From assembly GCF_018688235.1 (NCBI RefSeq), contig NZ_CP061313.1, positions 477,035 to 541,034 of the forward strand: DNA of 64,000 bases, written 5' to 3'. The position numbers were made by a program, and so were the translations under genes. The notes under the pieces are model-generated. The model saw nothing but the letters and a program-made list of their open reading frames with translations. It was not told the DNA's origin and made no database searches. How positions within the stretch are numbered: position 1 is the stretch's first letter; each line of letters begins with the position of its first letter. Shown here piece after piece: positions 63,401 to 64,000 of the stretch. This stretch comes from Polynucleobacter sp. AP-Nino-20-G2. Its GTDB lineage: Bacteria; Pseudomonadota; Gammaproteobacteria; Burkholderiales; Burkholderiaceae.

Positions 63401-64000
63401 GGTGCTGGAACGACAGTTGATGGCAAAGCCTACACCGGTGATACGGTCAGCATCGCAGGCACAGCAGCGGCTGCCTATAACAGTGCACACGTAGCTACTG
63501 CGACAACAATTACTTATAGCGGCTTAAGTTTGACTGGTACGCAAGCGGGTAACTACACCTTAACAATTACCTCGCCAGCTAGCGGTACGATTACGCGCGC
63601 AACCCTGACACCAACCATTACCAATACCGGTGTCACGAAAACCTATGACGGCACAGTGAGCTCCAGCATCACACCGACCTATAGCTTTGCTGGTTTAGTC
63701 AGTGGTGATACCGCGGCGACCATTACCAATACTGGCACGACGTACAACGATGCCCACGTGGCCAATGCCACTACCGTGACCGCTGCTGGCTTAGTGATTA
63801 CGGCCATTACCGGTAATAAGAGCTCGGTTGCGGGTGACTATGTATTAGATGCCACGAGCAAAACCGTCGCCGGTACGATTACGCGCGCAACCCTGACACC
63901 AACCATTACCAATACCGGTGTCACGAAAACCTATGACGGCACAGTGAGCTCCAGCATCACACCGACCTATAGCTTTGCTGGTTTAGTCAGTGGTGATAGG
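48467..64000 (+). CDS. Giant filamentous-haemagglutinin-like adhesin (TpsA type), partial
   Basis: One frame runs from ATG 48467 to the window end, 5178 codons, and continues outside. Residues 1-115 are a very long signal peptide ending ISFA. A two-partner-secretion (haemagglutination activity) domain follows at about 120-340, with NPNG in QVILVNPNGVTFGKGA. Two W-L-(L/I)-D-P motifs lie near 50030 and 51440. Further along are GLUG-like repeats (about 52.0-52.8 kb), a lectin-like domain (53.66-54.35 kb), at least eight autotransporter-type beta-strand repeats with the core NTYTGxTxINAGTL (53.1-61.4 kb), 116-residue tandem repeats and YDG/MBG repeats. It should be exported by a TpsB pore and act in adhesion or aggregation; no TpsB gene is in the window. 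Confidence 0.88.
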   Translation, partial: MKKAPFFYNRVRKFTRQLPKYPKDSKVFNAIFSKLELLGAALGKRLECLCKKNSCAFNVEQKLFANAIAAAKSFAVFHCKNSTQKSCEKNTFSLLNFVKIISVFLFAATTQISFAQNNSRALPTGGNVVAGNATITQSNLQVNINQTSQRAVVTWDSFNVGKDATVSFNQPNASAVTLNRVTGASASVIDGAVRANGQVILVNPNGVTFGKGAQVDAAGVVASTLNISNKDFMDGKGTYSGGSTGSVVNQGTISTNSKDGYIALLAPEVRNEGYLLAQKGPGNTVAMASGEKITLDFRGDQLMSVRVDQATYKGLIENKRLVEVPGGLIVIAAGSATRLMSTTINNTGVISASSAVDRGGMVEFRASNINQAGTVAANGSGANTSGGTITMVGDNITLASGSKSVATGSANGGTINIGTSGVTYTQNANGTRTNVVANDLASTATITQDALVDASSTVLGNGGQINIWSSVRTTVAGALKAMGGTFGGNGGFVETSSKTQLVIAPTASVDTSAPNGKVGQWLLDPIDLTIDAAVARVISLALALNNVVIEVNANTTACPSMGGCTQNGSGNLTIASGADILKQGNVFTSLTLSASGMFALNANIVGQNLNVIINSSIAYLNVGTTIAATQVTVQAQSIYASGSINAAGSNTLGGAISLLAQALYISGRLNVSASNSSTSNSNSTTLTYNGTVLRQEDLPAFITAQNNLNVTSNTLNIVYSATSANDAAYVPLQNITTNVINLNATRELIVYSGAQIQANGTSGFASGTGGTINFVAPSLTVQSGSLIQANGNNGPGGAIAISGDVINLVGIIEASGSLGGSFALTANRLTIDNAAVIQTNGQAGPGGTIALNSSQDIQINQALISANGNTDGGSIRIVSNAGNLNIQNALIQASGSNGRGGSIGIAAFNQTILAGTTVEAIGFNQGGKILIGNDAKNGTLPFSIYSSIDTNSIIKANQSDLSSTSIGGFIETSAHTLSLLGAINAGRGGMWLIDPTEVIIDSATATLINTALASSDVTIQAGVVSCSVSCANTASNANGNIWVASSISWTSNKSLYLKATGNIYVDANINVGSGGGLYLHYGGSSTAVAPTVGTAYYLGSGKNITFAATTGALYQGNTSYTLIDGTTNVGLSSSVNYALIKDVSSINCGGACYAGYLGYSMTNQTYQGIFDGLGHTFNPTNQGVTGLYLGGALGGGLGTGLFAALNGATIRNLTVNIYAAVTATPTSGIYFGGIAGIVTGTTTLTNVAVTGTFALSNSCTTCDLYVGGLVGNVSAGNLVINGSTSSLVMSGAASLANYKSISIGGLVGGVSTSTTGSVSNVYVSINSSSFTGTVIGGLAYGGYTATGGIIGPVNESTCTSLPCISLTNVLVTPQTDYAANYTRGAFVGWMLDATAARVTNAYTTGSAYSNATYYNTSTSSNITHSGNTTMSSLPTGFTTQYWSLGSGGNSLQLLPWSATLPNLTAISTGGTGASPAAWTSYSTWLNGVLPGNINTGYVVVPVGSYVGFTGSSFTQSAGGNITSSSVPITINGALSVTASSAFAISNSMSGIGSFTLTSGTLTLSAANTYAGSTTINAGTLKLGINNAIAGSTSLLMADSTNFDLNGYSTTIGSLATTGAGSLVAIFNNATGTTSTLTLSGSDTTFAGVIKDNTSGTGTVGLTLNGGTFTLSGLNTYSGTSTIGSSAILALGATNALSGASSVALSGVLNLNGYSTSIGGLSGAGIVTNAHNFIQTGLVLYFDPGNIQSWTGSGTTVYNLATGSTKGGDASLVGSPTYDSANQAITLNSTGNYLSVPSTNLSDFTTGLTILSKANLGNGSVWARIIDFGGGAQSNNILFARAGTTNNLAFQIYNGANVAMSDTTNTGTAVTNNGYGYYAATLTAAGNPTIYVGGASASAVIDGGAIGSGAIPQNITRSNNYLGRSNWVDGATYGMGVTLLYSTALSASQVATANTEMGRTISLATLTVGANNATSTFTGSIKDGNAAIALVKKGSGTQTFSSALTYTGGTTISGGILQAGIASSGSVTNGPFGTGAVTVSSGYTLDLNGFNIANALTLNGAGIGSNGALINSSATAVTASGAVTISSATSIGGTGAITFGGVISASTNTITFVNSPSITAINTGNSIASITITGSSVALKTTASLTLNSSSLTGASTLQTVAANADITVSGAITNNTNGNTLTLMASRDVLISAPISGASGKSLTANFYSDVDNTGGGGFKSTVATATVSTFGGDITIRGGTTDTTSGCATAYSCIAGYASYGSSQGDAIGVLIWSSLNAAGGNIAVYGRGNPTATTAGVGIHMDFAGTVLSTTGTGTITLNGVSTGAQRGIYHVSGDISAGSGLISITGTSLSTSAYTGYRMNAGSITSSGALSIAGTGGSSEYGVYIYGAGSIVVSGDITINGQNAQANQGLVIEGSKIIQSTAGNISLTGSGGSKGLYINASLIAGNNQTTPTAGGTITINATGGTDYGFQINAGSLISYGAISITAVGSASHAFRFEGVGGKVKSASNITISATAGTWGLTMYNDTFIQSTSGNIAITSNGSNGGLYMASTGGIYASSNTSTPTTTPTAGGTLIISATGATQYGIQIAAGSLVSFGAMNITARGAGGYQGSYIYGAGTFTAVGNITIDTATSGAQWGFQFDGSRVMQSTAGNISITAVGNYGMYANGSIVASNDTTNPTTATPTLGGTLTIIATGRTQQGFEMGAGSLISYGAMSITGSATGAYKGVNISGAGTMKAVGSITINAATPGGDWAFRLFDSRIMQSTAGNISITASGGYGIYIYGGGIVAGNDTTTPTSGGSITINSTSSANDISGAALRIDVDSTKIIAYGDINIYANGAPAGLNVANQQGHGVILYGNYQTIRSYHGDLMITGYANHADGAVNGWLNTSGGISLWSTSDILRAYGNVTLKGVSMGGIGVFLGANNLAGGGVTADTGNIVINALSNSGYAAVYVRLPVAATLGSVSISGAGSGAGIYQDAWSGAVSAKADINMIGYATSGHGIYYAAGPVSSSNGNINIYGYTSSTNTGYYGTYSNAISASAINGSVTFQGSTISSASTGSGYLVNAAATMSGGTPNIPAPIFAVADSVNPAYGATYGLYWTGNITANTTTGQINLYAKAPYVSGVMTAYGLLLGTANQSYSLTGSNAVISVLAGSIGTGSLSYQTASNLEIGALSGVNGFTGSGLTITETATLTQAKSISVDTLTLTGSGGVFVLSQANTVNTSITLNSGTLKVGNSSALGGTSKPLTMAASTILQANADLLTLSNPISMSGAATINAPSTYTFTLSGILSGASGALTINSPTSNTGTVILTAANTYGSTTTVSAGTLQIGTQGSSSATLGASASYAQALSVSSGATFNWYSSATQSFSNLAAGGTTGAINFSSTGTNAVTISGDQAFTGVVNVSQPVIMSGGSNNAHTGLGNTQTVHISNGGTITLSTTADNAFLGYSVTTNLIIDQGGLLTTNSTSSYSYHMGTITLNGGTLAYGNSSLVAGGCAVACGTYNLDNKVTVTANSTMSAIGVLLSQAGGTVFDVASGITLTVSGILYRPTTFGDTGFIKQGAGTMVLQGANTYTGATAVNAGTLAVTNATGLGSTAAGVTVASGAILDLQNVTVGSEAITLNGGTIATSTGTSSLSGTVALGAANSTVSVAGTQLTLSGVISGANGFTKSGVGILVLSGNNTYTGTTAINAGTLVAANTGAVGTSAGGVSITSGATFALQGGITIASAISASGTGMGNAGAILNNSGTNSITGLVTLGAATTIGSTAGSLTFDVASGNAFTGTYNLTFTGAGNTTVIDPISISTGGLTKSGSGVLTLSGLNTYTGATNISAGTVKLGASSSGSNSPLGTVTSGTTVANGAALDLAGFSMNTLEPLTLSGTGVSNSGALYNSSTTAAVYAGPITLAADTSIKNTGALTISGAISGAYALTVSNTGLLTLGSTVGSSTTPLASLAVSGPVNLYGDVWTTGAQTYSGDLGVGADIGLNSASGGVTIGGALTGITASSLLYETTTANRSGDAVVYSVNNSGTVSGSINRITYRMEVNVGGTLYYAQVTFDAWANNLTAADLRIPDLVNQLVVQKIVNNMVVSSNQTSGISGKASSVITGSGFTGYLELWGWNYSQGASAPAGVPTGNVATYDYNDTPAYNGNYGSFQVHNITAGSTQTVLAWNNQPASATPDVGLGNYIGSATGAAGNTDWTFTGSNGASLGTTAFKLQVLVNGVTPSLKINAGSGAVNIAGATSGLKTLTVNSDAATSAISGAISNPAIQNAVATTLTKQGSGALILSAANTYTGATNIDAGALIIRNDAPSTSTSGFNGPGTLAIESTSTSFTSAFSTSGWVFNSNLGGLTLGKDGNTKDITIAAATSIAGPINIYGGAIAINAALAAIGTNTITLKGSGDVTDGANGYVSASNLLLLGGNITLDNSASNAIGTLAASGVSGLTYVDKDALIIATVGGVNGISASGAIGISTYTGDLTISKPVVTTNTTSSAITLTAGSNTGAGTATGGNVIITGSVGTATTVQTLASTPSYVWIRSSDYSGDLVADFTANSSGWTYNGVGISSVAVNNTFGPGYSIAVTQSANVYNTQSYTLQAPTSMPAVTTGSNGRAVIYTGSVSGSTGVTTYIGSGTGNFRYKSNVGTANFTTVLGTSGKYAVYREAVTATITTDNQSITYGDTVPTLTGATSGLVNGDAASYGLNSPLYSTASKIKVGSYTISGSGPAGLGYTLSASNGTLTVVQKAITVTGTTATSKTYDASMGATIATTSSALTNGSTSVSDNKYYTGDLLTLVKTGATASYADKNVGTNKAVSVAGFTLTGADAGNYTVTDASGATATITAKALSMSGLTVPNSKIYDATTAAVVSGTPTLAAPEAVGAGTTSDGKAYTGDTVSIAGTAVGTYNSKDVASASTVTYSGLSLTGAQAGNYSLTIQSPGAATITAKALTMSGLSVPNSKTYDGTTTAVVSGTAALGAAEAAGAGTTVDGKAYTGDTVSIAGTAAAAYNSAHVATATTITYSGLSLTGTQAGNYTLTITSPASGTITRATLTPTITNTGVTKTYDGTVSSSITPTYSFAGLVSGDTAATITNTGTTYNDAHVANATTVTAAGLVITAITGNKSSVAGDYVLDATSKTVAGTITRATLTPTITNTGVTKTYDGTVSSSITPTYSFAGLVSGDR
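53660..54350 (+). other. LamG/concanavalin-like domain inside the adhesin
   Basis: A segment of about 225 residues unlike its repetitive surroundings: it opens LVLYFDPGNIQSW, continues with NYLSVPSTNLSDFTTGLTIL and IIDFGGG, and ends with LYSTALSASQVATANTEM. This order (hydrophobic strand, S-V-P edge, D-F-G, late A-L-S) is typical of the LamG/concanavalin A-like fold that binds sugars. It sits between two beta-strand repeats. Confidence 0.6.
55835..56866 (+). repeat. Tandem 116-residue repeats in the adhesin
   Basis: Units begin at the GGT-(I/L) motif at 55835, 56183, 56531 and (next unit, partly diverged) 56867: spacings 348, 348 and 336 bases, all in frame. Shared landmarks are ATG-x-x-YG, AGSLISYGAMSIT, GAGT-x-KAVGNITI, SRVMQSTAGNISITA and IVASNDTT. 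DNA identity is moderate, so the duplications are old. Confidence 0.8.
62690..64000 (+). repeat. YDG/MBG-type tandem repeats at the window end
   Basis: Units of about 100 residues start near 62690, 62987, 63293, 63599 and 63887 (spacings 297, 306, 306 and 288 bases). Each has an SKTYDGT or TKTYDGT core and ends AGNYT-type. The last two are almost identical in DNA over at least 125 bases (63584 and 63872 onwards), which points to recent duplication. A related MBG-like unit with QSITYGD starts near 62460. Confidence 0.85.

Overview
The window looks like a chromosome segment of a free-living freshwater betaproteobacterium, most likely Polynucleobacter or a close Burkholderiaceae relative. This is an inference from gene content and order (ppa-nadE-glnB, ftsK-lolA-serS, paired cphA genes, pepN, fbp), protein similarity recalled from memory, and moderate GC content. 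No database search was possible. Region 1-11.5 kb is mostly core metabolism: a coniferyl-aldehyde-type dehydrogenase cut by the window edge, msrA, pdxH, tcdA, a CycA-type amino acid permease with alanine dehydrogenase, a GDT1-type membrane protein, aminopeptidase N, a VapBC toxin-antitoxin pair and fructose-1,6-bisphosphatase. Region 11.5-19.3 kb is a cyanophycin locus: two consecutive cyanophycin synthetase genes on the minus strand, and divergently an ABC exporter with an N-terminal zinc ribbon plus a DUF1854 protein. It is followed by a 35-residue gene with its own clear promoter, ribosome binding site and terminator, then an OxlT-like MFS transporter. Region 21.3-26.2 kb is a tightly packed five-gene operon that looks devoted to copper: a DUF2946 protein, a TonB-dependent receptor, a sialidase-fold (BNR) protein with a C-x-C-C motif, a TlpA-like thioredoxin and a PCuAC periplasmic copper chaperone. 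A palindrome overlaps its probable promoter. Region 26.2-39.3 kb returns to core genes: ilvD, an orphan FixJ-type regulator, a RodZ-like protein, glnB, nadE, ppa, trxB, ftsK, lolA, serS and tRNA-Ser(CGA). It also holds a BrnT-type toxin-antitoxin locus whose toxin has an in-frame stop at codon 5 of the likely ancestral reading frame. Region 39.3-46 kb is a small mobile element next to the tRNA-Ser gene: a large serine recombinase, DUF2924 and DUF3489 proteins, large terminase, a DUF5681 protein, a ParB-methyltransferase fusion and an unknown protein, with no capsid or tail genes. Region 46.1-64 kb holds a two-component system (FixJ/LuxR regulator and membrane histidine kinase). Divergent from it is one huge open reading frame (at least 5178 codons, continuing past the window) encoding a filamentous-haemagglutinin-like, two-partner-secretion adhesin. 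This protein has a very long signal peptide, a TPS domain, a lectin-like domain, autotransporter-type beta-strand repeats, 116-residue tandem repeats and YDG/MBG-type tandem repeats. The tRNA-adjacent recombinase, the AT-rich two-component genes and the giant adhesin suggest that much of 39.3 kb to the window end is a genomic island carrying cell-surface functions.
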